A stretch of 64,000 nucleotides of DNA from Bowmanella sp. JS7-9 (GCF_004329715.1 NZ_JXSY01000013.1:124001-188000), one strand, 5' to 3'. Positions 45,518 through 55,057 are shown, counted from the first letter of the stretch. The notes: a model not told the origin generated them from the sequence alone. Numbers and translations are program-made.

Positions 45518-46315
45518 ATGACAGACGCCCTTCTATACACGGTAGATGCACGTGGGGTTGCCACCCTGACGCTCAACCGTCCGGATAAACACAACGCGTT
45601 CGACGATGCGCTGATTGCCGAGCTAACCGCACAATTTCGCCGTATCGCCAGCGATAGCAGCGTGCGCGTGTTGGTCTTAACCGCCAATGGCAAAAACTTC
45701 TGCGCAGGTGCAGACCTGAGCTGGATGCAGCGCATGGCCGGCTACAGCGAAGCGGAAAACCTGCGTGATGCCAATGCATTGGCCGAGATGCTGTTCGCAC
45801 TTAACACCCTGCCCCAGCCAACCATTGCTAAAGTGCGTGGTGCGGCATTTGGCGGTGCGGTTGGCCTCGTCGCCTGTTGCGATATGGCCGTGGCCACCAA
45901 GCTCAGCCAGTTTTGCCTGTCTGAGGTCAAGCTTGGCCTCATCCCGGCGACTATCAGCCCCTACGTGATTGCTGCAATCGGTGAGCGTCAGGCACGCCGT
46001 TATTTTCTGACCGCCGAACGCTTTACTGCCCGTCGCGCACGACGTCTCGGCCTGATTAATGAAACCGTCACCGAAGAAGATTTGGACAAGACAGTAGAAG
46101 GCTTAGTTAATGCCCTGCTACAAAACAGTCCTGCCGCCATGCACGGTGCTAAACAATTGATTGCCAACGTGGCAAATCGCCCGGTTAACGACGAGCTGCT
46201 GGCCTACACCAGTGAACAAATCGCTGCGATTCGCGTATCTGCCGAGGGGCAGGAAGGCTTAAATGCGTTTTTGCAAAAACGCCTGCCGGCTTGGCGCGTG
46301 GAGTCCGAACAATGA
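45518..46315 (+). CDS. liuC: Methylglutaconyl-CoA hydratase
   Basis: This enoyl-CoA hydratase family enzyme converts 3-methylglutaconyl-CoA to HMG-CoA in leucine breakdown. The 265 residues show RPDKHNAFDDALIAEL, NGKNFCAGADLSWMQRMAGY (oxyanion hole), GAAFGGAVGLVACCDMAVA and FCLSEVKLGLIPATISPYV with the catalytic Glu. The SWMQRM insertion after GADL is typical of the LiuC/AUH group. It starts nine bases after liuB with a GGAC-type site, and its stop overlaps the liuD start (ATGA). Confidence 0.94.
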   Translation: MTDALLYTVDARGVATLTLNRPDKHNAFDDALIAELTAQFRRIASDSSVRVLVLTANGKNFCAGADLSWMQRMAGYSEAENLRDANALAEMLFALNTLPQPTIAKVRGAAFGGAVGLVACCDMAVATKLSQFCLSEVKLGLIPATISPYVIAAIGERQARRYFLTAERFTARRARRLGLINETVTEEDLDKTVEGLVNALLQNSPAAMHGAKQLIANVANRPVNDELLAYTSEQIAAIRVSAEGQEGLNAFLQKRLPAWRVESEQ

Positions 46316-48309
46316 AAAAGTTACTGATTGCCAACCGCGGCGAAATTGCCTGCCGCGTAATAAAGACCGCTAAGAAACTCGGGATTAAAACCGTCGCGGT
46401 CTATTCCGATGCCGACGTCAATGCTCTGCACGTGGCCATGGCAGATGAAGCCGTGCACATTGGTGCGGCGCCAAGTAAAGAAAGTTACCTGCAAAGTCAG
46501 CGTATTCTGGATGCCGCACTGGCACTTGGCGTAGATGCTATCCACCCTGGCTACGGCTTCTTGTCTGAGAACGCCGCTTTTGCCAATGCCTGTGCCGCGA
46601 ACGGAATTGAATTTGTTGGCCCGCCCACCGGCGCAATTGAAGCCATGGGCAGCAAATCTGCCGCTAAAGCCATCATGGAAAAGGCCGGTGTGCCGCTGGT
46701 CCCCGGCTATCACGGCGATAATCAGGATCCGGCATTTCTGAAACAGCAAGCCATCAGCATGGGCTTCCCTGTGCTGTTAAAAGCCGCTGCCGGTGGCGGT
46801 GGTAAAGGCATGCGTCAGGTTCATAGCGAAGCGGAATTCGATAACGCACTGGCAGCGGCCAAACGCGAGGCCATGTCCAGTTTTGGCGATGATCTGATGT
46901 TGGTAGAAAAATACCTGACGCAACCCCGCCACGTGGAAATTCAGGTGTTTTGCGATAAGCATGGCAATGGCGTGTACCTGTTTGAGCGGGATTGCTCTTT
47001 GCAGCGCCGTCACCAGAAAGTGATTGAAGAAGCCCCTGCCCCCGGCATGCAGGCAGACCTACGCGAGCAAATGGGTGATGCGGCCCTCAAAGCAGCCCAT
47101 GCTATCGGTTATGTGGGTGCCGGTACCGTTGAGTTCCTGCTGGATGTGGACGGTAGCTTCTACTTTATGGAAATGAACACCCGATTACAGGTTGAACACC
47201 CCGTAACAGAGATGATCACCGGCGAAGATCTGGTGGAATGGCAAATTCGCGTAGCAGACGGTGAGCACCTGCCCAAAACTCAGGCGCAATTACAAATCAA
47301 AGGCCATGCCTTTGAAGCCCGGGTTTATGCCGAAGATCCCAACAATGATTTTCTGCCTGCCACAGGTACACTAGCCATGCTGGAAACCCCACAGGAATCC
47401 CGCTTTGTGCGTGTCGATACCGGTGTGCGTGAAGGCGATGACGTCTCGGTTTATTACGACCCGATGATCGCCAAACTGATCGTGTGGGATGAAAACCGCG
47501 ATAAGGCCTTAGCCCGCTTACAATCAGCCCTGCGTGATTACCGTATTTGCGGCATGACTACCAACCTGACGTTCCTGCATGCACTGGCCAGCCACCCAGC
47601 GTTTGCCGCTGCCGAACTGGACACCAATTTTATCCATAAGCACGAACAGAGGCTGTTTGCTGCAGCCAAGCCTGAATTGAGCACCTATCTGGTCGCCGGT
47701 GCCGTGTATCTGGCGCTTAAGCAGGCACAGGACACCACGCACATTATCCCGCGAAATGCCGATATTCATTCGCCGTGGAATAAGCAAAGTCAGTGGCGCG
47801 CCAACGACAATTACCACCAAACCGTTGTGTTGAGCCATGATGAGCAACAGCAGGAACTGGTGGTTAGCCGTCATCATGCAGGCCATTTTGCCATTACCGC
47901 TGGCACCTCTGCATGGGAAGCCACCGCCAGCCTGGATGGACGTCAGCTCAGCATCGCCATTAATGGCGTGCATCAACAACTTTCTGTATTTGAGGCAAAC
48001 GAGGTGCTGCACTTATTCGGTGCCGATGGTGAAGTGGTGATTCGTCATGTGTTACCGGATCTGCAATTAGACAGTGACCACGGCGGCCCGGCCGATTTTG
48101 CCGCGCCAATGAACGGCACCATCGTCACTCATCTGGTAAAAACTGGTGAACATGTTGAAAAAGGCACCCCGCTGCTGGTCATGGAAGCCATGAAGATGGA
48201 ACACAGCATCGTGGCGCCCACCAGCGGTCAGGTCAGCGAGTTTTATTATCAACCGGGCGAGCTGGTTAACGGCGGCGCCGATCTGCTGGCTTTTGAGGCG
48301 GACGCATGA
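46312..48309 (+). CDS. liuD: Methylcrotonoyl-CoA carboxylase, biotin subunit
   Basis: This subunit carboxylates its own biotin with ATP and bicarbonate. I use the ATG at 46312, overlapping the liuC stop, which starts the conserved [21 protein letters not shown] biotin carboxylase domain (about 1-450: [59 protein letters not shown]) precedes a linker domain and a C-terminal biotinyl domain with [10 protein letters not shown], where Lys628 carries biotin. The product has 665 residues. Its bicarbonate demand is one possible sink for the DAB transporter also encoded in this window, though no direct link is visible. Confidence 0.96.
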   Translation: MKKLLIANRGEIACRVIKTAKKLGIKTVAVYSDADVNALHVAMADEAVHIGAAPSKESYLQSQRILDAALALGVDAIHPGYGFLSENAAFANACAANGIEFVGPPTGAIEAMGSKSAAKAIMEKAGVPLVPGYHGDNQDPAFLKQQAISMGFPVLLKAAAGGGGKGMRQVHSEAEFDNALAAAKREAMSSFGDDLMLVEKYLTQPRHVEIQVFCDKHGNGVYLFERDCSLQRRHQKVIEEAPAPGMQADLREQMGDAALKAAHAIGYVGAGTVEFLLDVDGSFYFMEMNTRLQVEHPVTEMITGEDLVEWQIRVADGEHLPKTQAQLQIKGHAFEARVYAEDPNNDFLPATGTLAMLETPQESRFVRVDTGVREGDDVSVYYDPMIAKLIVWDENRDKALARLQSALRDYRICGMTTNLTFLHALASHPAFAAAELDTNFIHKHEQRLFAAAKPELSTYLVAGAVYLALKQAQDTTHIIPRNADIHSPWNKQSQWRANDNYHQTVVLSHDEQQQELVVSRHHAGHFAITAGTSAWEATASLDGRQLSIAINGVHQQLSVFEANEVLHLFGADGEVVIRHVLPDLQLDSDHGGPADFAAPMNGTIVTHLVKTGEHVEKGTPLLVMEAMKMEHSIVAPTSGQVSEFYYQPGELVNGGADLLAFEADA

Positions 48310-49208
48310 CTTATCCTGCCATAGTAAAACTGGTTGAAGTGGGTCCGCGCGACGGTCTGCAAAACGAACAGGCCAGCATCGCGCTGGCCGACAAAGTCGC
48401 GTTAGTTGAAGCCCTGGCAGATGCCGGCATGCCAATTGTGGAAACCGGTAGCTTTGTGTCGCCCAAATGGGTACCACAAATGGCCGACAGCGCAGCGATC
48501 TTTGCCGCGATTAAGCGCAAAGACGGCGTTACCTATTCTGCCCTGACCCCTAATTTGCAGGGGTTTGAGGCGGCGATTGCCGCCGGGGCTGATGAAGTGG
48601 CGATCTTTGGTGCAGCATCAGAAAGCTTTACCCAGAAAAACATCAACTGCTCCATCGAAGAATCGCTGGCACGTTTCACCCCGGTGGTGGCAGCGGCCAA
48701 AGCTCAGGGCATTCGTGTGCGCGGCTATGTCAGTTGTGTGTTGGGCTGCCCCTATGAGGGCGACATTGCCCCGCAAAAAGTCGCTGAAGTGAGTGAAGCC
48801 CTGTTACAAATGGGCTGCTATGAAATCTCCCTCGGCGATACCATCGGCGTCGGCACACCACTTAAAACCGAAGCCATGCTGCGTGCCGTTATGCAGGTGG
48901 TACCGGCAGAAAAACTGGCCGTGCATTTTCACGATACCTATGGTCAGGCACTGGCGAATATTCTCAAAGCATTGGAATTAGGTATTGCCGTAGTCGATTG
49001 TGCAGTTGCAGGCTTAGGCGGCTGCCCTTATGCCAAGGGTGCGTCCGGCAACGTGGCCAGTGAAGATGTGGTCTACATGCTAAACGGCATGGGCATCCAC
49101 ACCGGGGTTGATTTGGATAAACTGATTGCCGCCGGTGACACCATCACCCGCGCGATTGGCAAGCCAAATCAATCAAAAGTGGCTCGAGCCCGGCTGGGTA
49201 ACTGTTAA
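48306..49208 (+). CDS. liuE: Hydroxymethylglutaryl-CoA lyase
   Basis: This enzyme splits HMG-CoA into acetyl-CoA and acetoacetate, the last step of leucine breakdown. The 300 residues show [13 protein letters not shown] (metal-site Asp), [44 protein letters not shown] with the metal-binding histidines and [22 protein letters not shown] with the catalytic Cys loop. It overlaps liuD by ATGA. The last 87 bp (49122-49208) are repeated at 50365-50451 with six base differences. An acetoacetate-activating gene, often next in this operon, is absent. Confidence 0.95.
   Translation: MTYPAIVKLVEVGPRDGLQNEQASIALADKVALVEALADAGMPIVETGSFVSPKWVPQMADSAAIFAAIKRKDGVTYSALTPNLQGFEAAIAAGADEVAIFGAASESFTQKNINCSIEESLARFTPVVAAAKAQGIRVRGYVSCVLGCPYEGDIAPQKVAEVSEALLQMGCYEISLGDTIGVGTPLKTEAMLRAVMQVVPAEKLAVHFHDTYGQALANILKALELGIAVVDCAVAGLGGCPYAKGASGNVASEDVVYMLNGMGIHTGVDLDKLIAAGDTITRAIGKPNQSKVARARLGNC
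49122..49208 (+). repeat. Direct repeat copy 1 (functional 3' end of liuE)
   Basis: These 87 bp encode the last 28 residues and stop codon of liuE. They match 50365-50451 at 81 of 87 positions. The first bases after the repeat differ completely between the two copies. Confidence 0.95.
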
Positions 49209-49853
49209 ATGACGCAACAGACAAGGATGTTTAAAATTACGGCCATCTATCTGGTGGTCGTTGTCATTACTATCGCCTGCTTCCTAATGAATGGACCGAT
49301 GAGGCCCGGATTGCCCATCGATACGACATTAGTCGAGCGAATCGCCTATATCGACTCTCACCGTGTGATTTGGTCACTGTCATGGTTTATATGGATGTTA
49401 TCCGCTCTGGGTCTATTGCTGTTTTGTGGAATTTTTGCAGCAGAATTGTCCAGAAACCTCGCACGAACGCTCGGGTTTACTCTGATAGCCATCGGTATCG
49501 CACCGGACTTAATTGCAGAGACGCTGTACGCTTTTATTATTCCTCATCTAATAAGTATCCAACAGTCTATTGAGACGATTTCGCTGTTTGAAACTATCGC
49601 GATGTACCTGACCGGCTTTTTGGGTAACGGACTATACAACCTCGGCGGACTGGTTCTCACGCTAAACGCGATCTACCAACAACGACTCCCCCGGTGGATC
49701 GGAGTTTGGGGCATTGCATCCTGGTTACTGGGTTTACTGTTATCAGTTTCCATTGCCTTACAATGGATGCAACAGGCGCAATTCTTTACCGCGACGTCTA
49801 TGGTTTTGAGCACAATGTGGATGTTAATCGTGGCTCATAAAGTAGTGCGATAG
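49209..49853 (+). CDS. DUF4386-like membrane protein
   Basis: This 214-residue protein has about six membrane helices (roughly 8-27, 55-78, 86-108, 130-152, 162-182, 190-210). Segments such as ERIAYIDSHRVIWSLSWFIWMLSALGLLL and IAMYLTGFLGNGLYNLGGLVLTL resemble DUF4386 proteins; I hold that family name loosely. The function is unknown. The ATG follows the liuE stop directly (TAAATG), so translation may be coupled to liuE. It and the next gene lie between the two copies of the liuE end, and both appear foreign to the operon. Confidence 0.65.
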   Translation: MTQQTRMFKITAIYLVVVVITIACFLMNGPMRPGLPIDTTLVERIAYIDSHRVIWSLSWFIWMLSALGLLLFCGIFAAELSRNLARTLGFTLIAIGIAPDLIAETLYAFIIPHLISIQQSIETISLFETIAMYLTGFLGNGLYNLGGLVLTLNAIYQQRLPRWIGVWGIASWLLGLLLSVSIALQWMQQAQFFTATSMVLSTMWMLIVAHKVVR

Positions 49854-49854
49854 G

Positions 49855-50343
49855 ATGGAATATTCTCTTATTAAATTGCTCCATATTGGCTCACTGGTGT
49901 TTTGGCTTGGTGTTCCTCTTGGAGCTTGGCTTGTGCTTAAAACCGCTGAACGCAACCATCCCGAAAATAACACCTTATTGCAGCAAGTCAGCCAAGTATT
50001 CTTTATTACACTCATCATCGAACATATTGCTTTTGCGCTACTGCTCATATCAGGTAGTTGGATGGCAATAAGCTATGGGTGGTGGAACACAGCATGGCTC
50101 AATCAAAAATTGTGGCTCGTAGGCGCAATCCTATTGCCTTTGGAAATCGTCGATATAGTATTGGGTAACTTTATCGCCGCAAAAGCATCAGCTCGTTTTT
50201 ATCAGCAAAGGTCGTTGTCACTATGGCAAAAACGAGCGCTGAGCATATACCACGGTTCGTTCACTAAGATTGCAATCATCATTATTCCCATCGCTGTTAT
50301 CTTGATCATGTATCTGGCTATCAGCAAAACACCATTAATGTGA
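49855..50343 (+). CDS. DUF2269-like integral membrane protein
   Basis: This 162-residue protein has four membrane helices and begins MEYSLIKLLHIGSLVFWLGVPLGAW, with an early His in the first helix and a second His in helix two (FITLIIEHIAFALLLISG). This layout resembles the DUF2269 family, which may bind haem or act in the membrane; the function is not established. The start is one base after the stop of the preceding gene. It is the second of the two genes enclosed by the liuE-end repeats. Confidence 0.65.
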   Translation: MEYSLIKLLHIGSLVFWLGVPLGAWLVLKTAERNHPENNTLLQQVSQVFFITLIIEHIAFALLLISGSWMAISYGWWNTAWLNQKLWLVGAILLPLEIVDIVLGNFIAAKASARFYQQRSLSLWQKRALSIYHGSFTKIAIIIIPIAVILIMYLAISKTPLM

Positions 50344-50364
50344 TCAATTGATTGTTTCAAAGTC

Positions 50365-50451
50365 CTGATTGCCGCCGGTGACGCTATCACCCGCGCGATT
50401 GGCAAGCCCAATCAATCAAAAGTGGCTCGTGCTAGGCTGGGTAACTGTTAA
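50365..50451 (+). repeat. Direct repeat copy 2 (orphan 3' end of a liuE allele)
   Basis: This copy has no start codon or preceding reading frame. It encodes the same 28 residues as the liuE end except one Thr-to-Ala change; the other four changed codons are synonymous. A rho-independent terminator follows directly, as expected for the original end of the operon. Confidence 0.95.
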
Positions 50452-50452
50452 T

Positions 50453-50480
50453 AAAAAAGGGAGCGCCAGCTCCCTTTTTT
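50453..50480. terminator. Bidirectional terminator, original end of the liu operon
   Basis: A 12-bp perfect stem AAAAAAGGGAGC / GCTCCCTTTTTT with loop GCCA. It overlaps the last bases of the convergent FKBP gene by two. Confidence 0.93.
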
Positions 50481-50817
50481 AATCCCGGTTCAGTGCTTCC
50501 AGCAGTTCGATCTCAAAAATCAGATTGCTGTTGGGCGGGATCATATCGCCAATCTGGCGTTCGCCGTAGGCCAGCTCAGCCGGTACCCACAACTTACGTT
50601 TGCCACCAACCTGCATACCCTGCAGGCCGATAAACCAGCCCTGAATGACTTTGGTTTTCGACAGTACTACCTGAAAGGGCTTGCCTTTGGCATAGGAGGA
50701 ATCAAATTCGCTGCCGTCTTCTAAAAAGCCCCGGTAATGGGCGGTGATCAGGGCGCCTTTTTTCACAGTGTCGCCGTTACCGACTTCAATATCTTCAATT
50801 CTTAAGTCATTAGTCAT
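50479..50817 (-). CDS. FKBP-type peptidyl-prolyl isomerase
   Basis: This is a minimal single-domain FKBP of 112 residues without a signal peptide or dimerisation arm. The binding-pocket residues appear in HYRGFLEDGSEFDSSYAKGKPFQV, VIQGWFIGLQGMQVGGKRKLWVPAELAYGER and PPNSNLIFEIELLE. It should speed proline isomerisation during cytosolic folding. The start MTNDLRIED at 50817 is preferred because GGA lies about seven bases upstream; the frame extends eleven codons further back without support. Its end overlaps the liu terminator. Confidence 0.93.
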   Translation of the reverse strand: MTNDLRIEDIEVGNGDTVKKGALITAHYRGFLEDGSEFDSSYAKGKPFQVVLSKTKVIQGWFIGLQGMQVGGKRKLWVPAELAYGERQIGDMIPPNSNLIFEIELLEALNRD

Positions 50818-50999
50818 GGTCTTTTCCGTCAGGTCGAATTTGGTGCGCAAGGTTAATTGTAAATCTTTGTGAATGCCAGTCGGGTTCTATCCACTCTCTG
50901 GCACATACCGGCAAATCTGTATTGAATTGGCGATTGCACTGTGGCCATGCTAGCTGCACAATAAATATTCGGAATTTAAAACAAAAACAAGGAGATACC

Positions 51000-52934
51000 G
51001 TGCTTCCACGTCTTTGTGCTCTACTTAGCATCGGACTGATGTTGCTGCAAAGCGCTTATGCCAGTCCACTGCGTAGCCCTGGCCCATTCTCTGAGCGGGT
51101 ACACCAAACGCAAATCGACGCGACACTGGATACCGATACCCATCGTGTAAACGCGCAAATGACGCTGGTGTGGACCAACACCAGCGTTCAAACCCTTACT
51201 AACATGCCGTTTCACCTATACCTGAATGCCTTTGCCCACACGCAAACCACCTTTATTCAGGAAAGCAATGGTGGACAATTGCGTAACGATGCCCGCGAAG
51301 GTGACGATCAAGACAACTTTGGCTATGTGCTGGTCACCGCGCTGTCTGATGCCAGCGGCAACGACTTAATGCCGAACTGGAAAATGGATGACGATATCGC
51401 CGATCTGACCTTACCTGCCCCATTGGCACCGGGTGAGTCGGTTACCCTGAATTTCAGCTTTGTTAGCCAATTGCCTAAGGTGTACGCACGCAGCGGCCAC
51501 AATGGCGATACCTTTAACTTTGTTGCCCAGTGGTTTCCTAAGCCTGGCGTGTTCTTCAACGGCCAATGGAATAACCATCGCTACCACGCCAACAGCGAAT
51601 ATTTTGCCGATTTTGGCAACTACGATGTACGCCTTACCGCACCCAGCGAATTTGTGGTGGGCGCAACCGGTGTACTGGTAGAGAAAACTGAACAAGACGG
51701 CAACACCACCCATCACTATATGGCGGAAGATGTACACGATTTCGTATGGGTCGCTGACAGCAAGTTTGGCGAAGCCAGTACTGAATACGAAGGCATCACC
51801 ATTCGCCTGTTGTATCAGCCGCCATTGGATGAAGAGTCCGTGCAAAATCAGTTAGACGCAGCAGCAGCGACGTTCCGCTGGTTTCATGAGCATGTGGGTT
51901 ATTACCCGCACTCAACGATGACGTTAGTACAACCACCAGAAGATGCCGATGGCGCCAGCGGCATGGAATACCCCACGCTGGTCACCACCATTACCAACCT
52001 GGATAAATCGCCTTTTCAGGAAATGGCAGCGATGGTCACCATTCATGAGGTTGGCCACAACTACTGGCAAGGCATTATGGCCTCCAATGAGTTTGAAGAG
52101 TCCTGGCTGGATGAGGGCATCAACAGTTACACCGAAGGCCGGATCATGGCTGAATCGTTCGGCCAGCCTTACGCCTTCCATATTGGCCCACTCAACGTCA
52201 GCATGCCTTATGGTCATCACCTTGCCACTATGGGCGCTCGCGTGACGGATCCGGTCAATACTCCTTCTTGGGAATACGCCACAACGGGCGCATACGGTCT
52301 CAACTCCTATTCAAAACCCGCAACGATTCTCGCCACGGCGGAACGTATCTGGGGCGTGGAAAAAATGGATCGCGTGTTGAAGGGCTACTATCAGGCCTTT
52401 GCCTTTAAACACCCGACCACGCAGGACTTCCTCTCCGTTGCCGCCACCGTTGATGAAGACATGGCAAAGTTTCTGGATAACGCACTTAATACCCTGCAAA
52501 CCATTGACTTGCGCGCCTATCGCATGAGCAGCGACAAAGCCGACTCGCGCGGTGGGTTCGATTTAACCAGCGATCCGGCTAATCCCACCTTTACTGCACC
52601 GGAAGAAACCGACAGCTGGCAGCACAGCGTTACCTTGCTGCGCGAAGGCGAGTTAATGGTACCGGGCGTGAACGTCAATCTGGTCTATGCCGATGGGCAT
52701 GTAGAAACCCGCTATTGGCAGATGACCCCGGACAAAGCCTGGGAAAAATGGCAATGGCGCACCGACAGTGAACTGGTCGAAGTATTGGTCGATCCACAAT
52801 TCAGTGTGTTGCTGGACGGTAATTTCGCCAATAACAACAAAATCACCGGCGAAAACAGCAAGCAAGCATGGCGCTGGGTGCAAAGCATGTTTATTAGCAT
52901 GCAAAGTGCCGTAAGCCTGCTGTTGGCATGGTAA
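51000..52934 (+). CDS. M1-family metallopeptidase, exported
   Basis: This is a 644-residue zinc aminopeptidase-like enzyme. The GTG at 51000 is chosen because AAGGAG lies five bases before it and the product begins with a signal peptide (LPRLCALLSIGLMLLQSAYA). The active site reads HEVGHNYWQG with H349, E350 and H353, and the third ligand E372 in SWLDEG lies exactly 18 residues after H353, as in M1. The usual GxMEN exopeptidase motif is represented by GASGMEYPTLVT, so classical aminopeptidase specificity is uncertain. A membrane protein gene follows 11 bp downstream and is probably co-expressed. Confidence 0.9.
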   Translation: MLPRLCALLSIGLMLLQSAYASPLRSPGPFSERVHQTQIDATLDTDTHRVNAQMTLVWTNTSVQTLTNMPFHLYLNAFAHTQTTFIQESNGGQLRNDAREGDDQDNFGYVLVTALSDASGNDLMPNWKMDDDIADLTLPAPLAPGESVTLNFSFVSQLPKVYARSGHNGDTFNFVAQWFPKPGVFFNGQWNNHRYHANSEYFADFGNYDVRLTAPSEFVVGATGVLVEKTEQDGNTTHHYMAEDVHDFVWVADSKFGEASTEYEGITIRLLYQPPLDEESVQNQLDAAAATFRWFHEHVGYYPHSTMTLVQPPEDADGASGMEYPTLVTTITNLDKSPFQEMAAMVTIHEVGHNYWQGIMASNEFEESWLDEGINSYTEGRIMAESFGQPYAFHIGPLNVSMPYGHHLATMGARVTDPVNTPSWEYATTGAYGLNSYSKPATILATAERIWGVEKMDRVLKGYYQAFAFKHPTTQDFLSVAATVDEDMAKFLDNALNTLQTIDLRAYRMSSDKADSRGGFDLTSDPANPTFTAPEETDSWQHSVTLLREGELMVPGVNVNLVYADGHVETRYWQMTPDKAWEKWQWRTDSELVEVLVDPQFSVLLDGNFANNNKITGENSKQAWRWVQSMFISMQSAVSLLLAW

Positions 52935-52945
52935 GGAGACTTCCA

Positions 52946-53731
52946 ATGATGAAAGCATTTAAAACCGTATGGATGTGTAAATGGGCTGCCCTGCTTACCC
53001 TGGTAATCGAGTGGCTGATATTACTGCCGGCATTTGTGTTGCTGATGAAGTTTGGTAACCAGTATGTTGTCGCGGATATCAACGCTACGCCAATTGGTAG
53101 TCCGGAGTTTTTAGCGGTGTTCTTTGGCGCAATGAAATCCTCAGATGGCTTTTCACTGGGTCTCATGAGCTTTGCTTTGCTGCTACCGATCCTGTTGTTA
53201 ACTAAATTGGCGCTGACGGCTGGCCTGACGGCGCAAATGCAAACTGGCAACGTGCGCTTAGTCGGCTGGTTCAGCGATGCAGGTCGCCTGTTTTGGCCAG
53301 CATTAGGCTTATTCCTGCGCTGGTTGGTCGTGCCGTTGGTGTTAGTCGGCATGATGGCGCTGGTCACTATGTTGCTGCCCGACGAGTGGACCTGGGTAAA
53401 AGCCGGCCTGTTACTGTTCGGCTGGTTGCTTAGCCTGTCGTGGTTTATGCATGCACTGAATATCAATGTGCAACGGGAGCGTTTATCCCTGTGGCGTGGC
53501 GGCAAATCCCTGTTTAAAAACTTTGTCACGGTATTGGGCTTTATGCTTATTTTTGCCTTGTTACTGGCCTTGTGTGGTGGGATGAACTTACTGCTCGGTG
53601 AGCACAATCTGGATGCCAGTTCAGGTATGTGGCTGGGTTATGTATTCAGCTTCCTGGTTGCCTTACTGGTGCGCTTTGTAGTGATTTACTGGCAGGCAGT
53701 GCATGTACACTGGTGGCAAAAAACAGCCTAA
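52946..53731 (+). CDS. Hypothetical inner-membrane protein paired with the M1 peptidase
   Basis: I do not recognise this 261-residue protein. About six membrane helices are visible (roughly 12-36, 60-80, 108-135, 145-165, 188-212, 226-250) with few charged residues between them. An AAGGAG site precedes the ATG at 52946. It lies 11 bp after the M1 peptidase gene and before a strong terminator, so the two form an operon. A role in anchoring, exporting for, or processing with the peptidase is possible but not shown. Confidence 0.72.
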   Translation: MMKAFKTVWMCKWAALLTLVIEWLILLPAFVLLMKFGNQYVVADINATPIGSPEFLAVFFGAMKSSDGFSLGLMSFALLLPILLLTKLALTAGLTAQMQTGNVRLVGWFSDAGRLFWPALGLFLRWLVVPLVLVGMMALVTMLLPDEWTWVKAGLLLFGWLLSLSWFMHALNINVQRERLSLWRGGKSLFKNFVTVLGFMLIFALLLALCGGMNLLLGEHNLDASSGMWLGYVFSFLVALLVRFVVIYWQAVHVHWWQKTA

Positions 53732-53737
53732 ACGAAT

Positions 53738-53762
53738 AAGCCGGTCAATGACCGGCTTTTTT
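53738..53762. terminator. Rho-independent terminator
   Basis: A stem AAGCCGGT / ACCGGCTT with loop CAATG is followed by TTTT. It lies between the convergent membrane protein and DUF1569 genes. Confidence 0.9.
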
Positions 53763-53766
53763 CTAA

Positions 53767-54288
53767 CTACACCACGTCTTTCAGGTGGTTAAAAATGTGC
53801 ATCACATGGGCCTGCACATATTGCGCTTTGCTTAATTGGCCATAGGCAAAATGGGGCTGTAGCTCACCCTCGTACTGCTCAAATGCATCAATCGCCGCCT
53901 GCAAACGCTGGTACTGAACTGTCACATCCGTGCCGCTCAGCGCTGGTGCGCCGGGAATGGCTTCCGCCAGATTATGCTTCATGCGCCCCTTTTCACTAAA
54001 CAAGGCAAATACACCGGCGCCGATGGTTGCTTTAAACCACGCCGGTTTGTGCTCCGGATAGCCAAGCATCGAATACTCAATACTCTGCGCCATGTGTTCA
54101 AACACCATGGCCAGCGACCATTGCCCTGCACTGGCGCGGTTGTCCGCGATCACGCGGGCTAATGCGTCTCGCGCCGCCGCTAACGTCAACGGGGATTCTC
54201 CGGAGGGGATTGAATTCCACACCGCGCTGCCCACCGCCAGGCCAATCCCGACTCCCACGGCCGATTTAATAAACTGTCGACGCTGCAT
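53767..54288 (-). CDS. Tat-exported DUF1569 (DinB-like) protein
   Basis: This is a 173-residue protein starting MQRRQFIKSAVGVGIGLAVG, a twin-arginine signal (RRQFIK) followed by a hydrophobic stretch. This suggests export in folded form, perhaps with a bound metal. The mature part matches the DUF1569/DinB-like four-helix fold, with candidate metal-binding histidines in MVFEHMAQSIEYSM, LQPHFAYGQLSKAQYVQAHVMHIFNHL. I use the ATG at 54288 because it begins the Tat motif; a TTG four codons upstream is less likely. The enzymatic role is unknown. Confidence 0.8.
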   Translation of the reverse strand: MQRRQFIKSAVGVGIGLAVGSAVWNSIPSGESPLTLAAARDALARVIADNRASAGQWSLAMVFEHMAQSIEYSMLGYPEHKPAWFKATIGAGVFALFSEKGRMKHNLAEAIPGAPALSGTDVTVQYQRLQAAIDAFEQYEGELQPHFAYGQLSKAQYVQAHVMHIFNHLKDVV

Positions 54289-54370
54289 GATGAATCTCAA
54301 TCTCCTTTACCAATCTTGCCGAATACTCGCATGAATCACACCCGACAACCATGTCACAACACCTTACGGC

Positions 54371-55057
54371 TTAAAGTAAATCACCAAAACAGACCGTTTC
54401 ACTGGCCGGTGCGCCGTCAAACAGGATGACGCAGGCCAGATTATCCGAGGCAGCACACACGCCATGGGATGCATTCACCTGTCCACTTTCTGGCTCCACC
54501 TGTGCCAGGCACTCGCCGGTGCAGTCATCGTCTTGCTGGCAGGTTTTTCCGCCATCGGCATACACATGCTCACAACCGGGTAAGGCATAGTATCCCATCA
54601 GGGTAACCACTCCACCGCCGGCCAAACAGCCGGCAATATCCAGTTCGTCCAGCATGGTGTGCCGCTGCTGCGCGTATTCCGGGCTCCAGTCATCGGTAGT
54701 CAGATTCCCCAGCTCGGTGTCGCAAATCACCGGGCTGGCATTTCCAAGCGTAATAAACTGATGGCAGCTATCCCGGAATCGGCGTGCGCTGCATTGCCCG
54801 CTGGATAGCGCATCCGGCTCGGCAAACGCATCATGACGAATACAACTACCGGCACATTGCGCCTCATCGGTGCAGGTTTTGCCGCTATCAGGGTAGCTGC
54901 TCAGGCACTGCGCCTGACCATCAGCCATGCCATACCCCTTACCCTGATTAATGCAGCTATAAACATCCGCCAACGGGTAACTGACAGCCGCACACCCGGC
55001 CAGCAAGACCAGTAAAAAGCCACACACGTACAGAGAGGTTGTCACGCTCGCCCGCAT
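54371..55057 (-). CDS. Cys-rich hypothetical lipoprotein with two repeat units
   Basis: I do not recognise the family. The signal peptide MRASVTTSLYVCGFLLVLLAGC ends in the lipobox LAGC; the start at 55057 follows GGAG with six bases of spacing, while the frame allows an ATG five codons earlier. The mature protein has 16 or so cysteines. Two copies of a short motif are evident: DSGKTCTDEAQCAGSCIR and DGGKTCQQDDDCTGECLA (pattern GKTC-x5-C-x-G-x-C). Such motifs are known from secreted, disulfide-rich proteins. The gene is divergent from chrA across 145 bp. Confidence 0.72.
   Translation of the reverse strand: MRASVTTSLYVCGFLLVLLAGCAAVSYPLADVYSCINQGKGYGMADGQAQCLSSYPDSGKTCTDEAQCAGSCIRHDAFAEPDALSSGQCSARRFRDSCHQFITLGNASPVICDTELGNLTTDDWSPEYAQQRHTMLDELDIAGCLAGGGVVTLMGYYALPGCEHVYADGGKTCQQDDDCTGECLAQVEPESGQVNASHGVCAASDNLACVILFDGAPASETVCFGDLL

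Noticed and set aside
52894-53607. A 237-codon frame opposite the membrane-protein gene at 52946
   Set aside because: The sense frame has regular hydrophobic helices and a good AAGGAG site; the antisense product is low-complexity Asn/Ser/Pro-rich.
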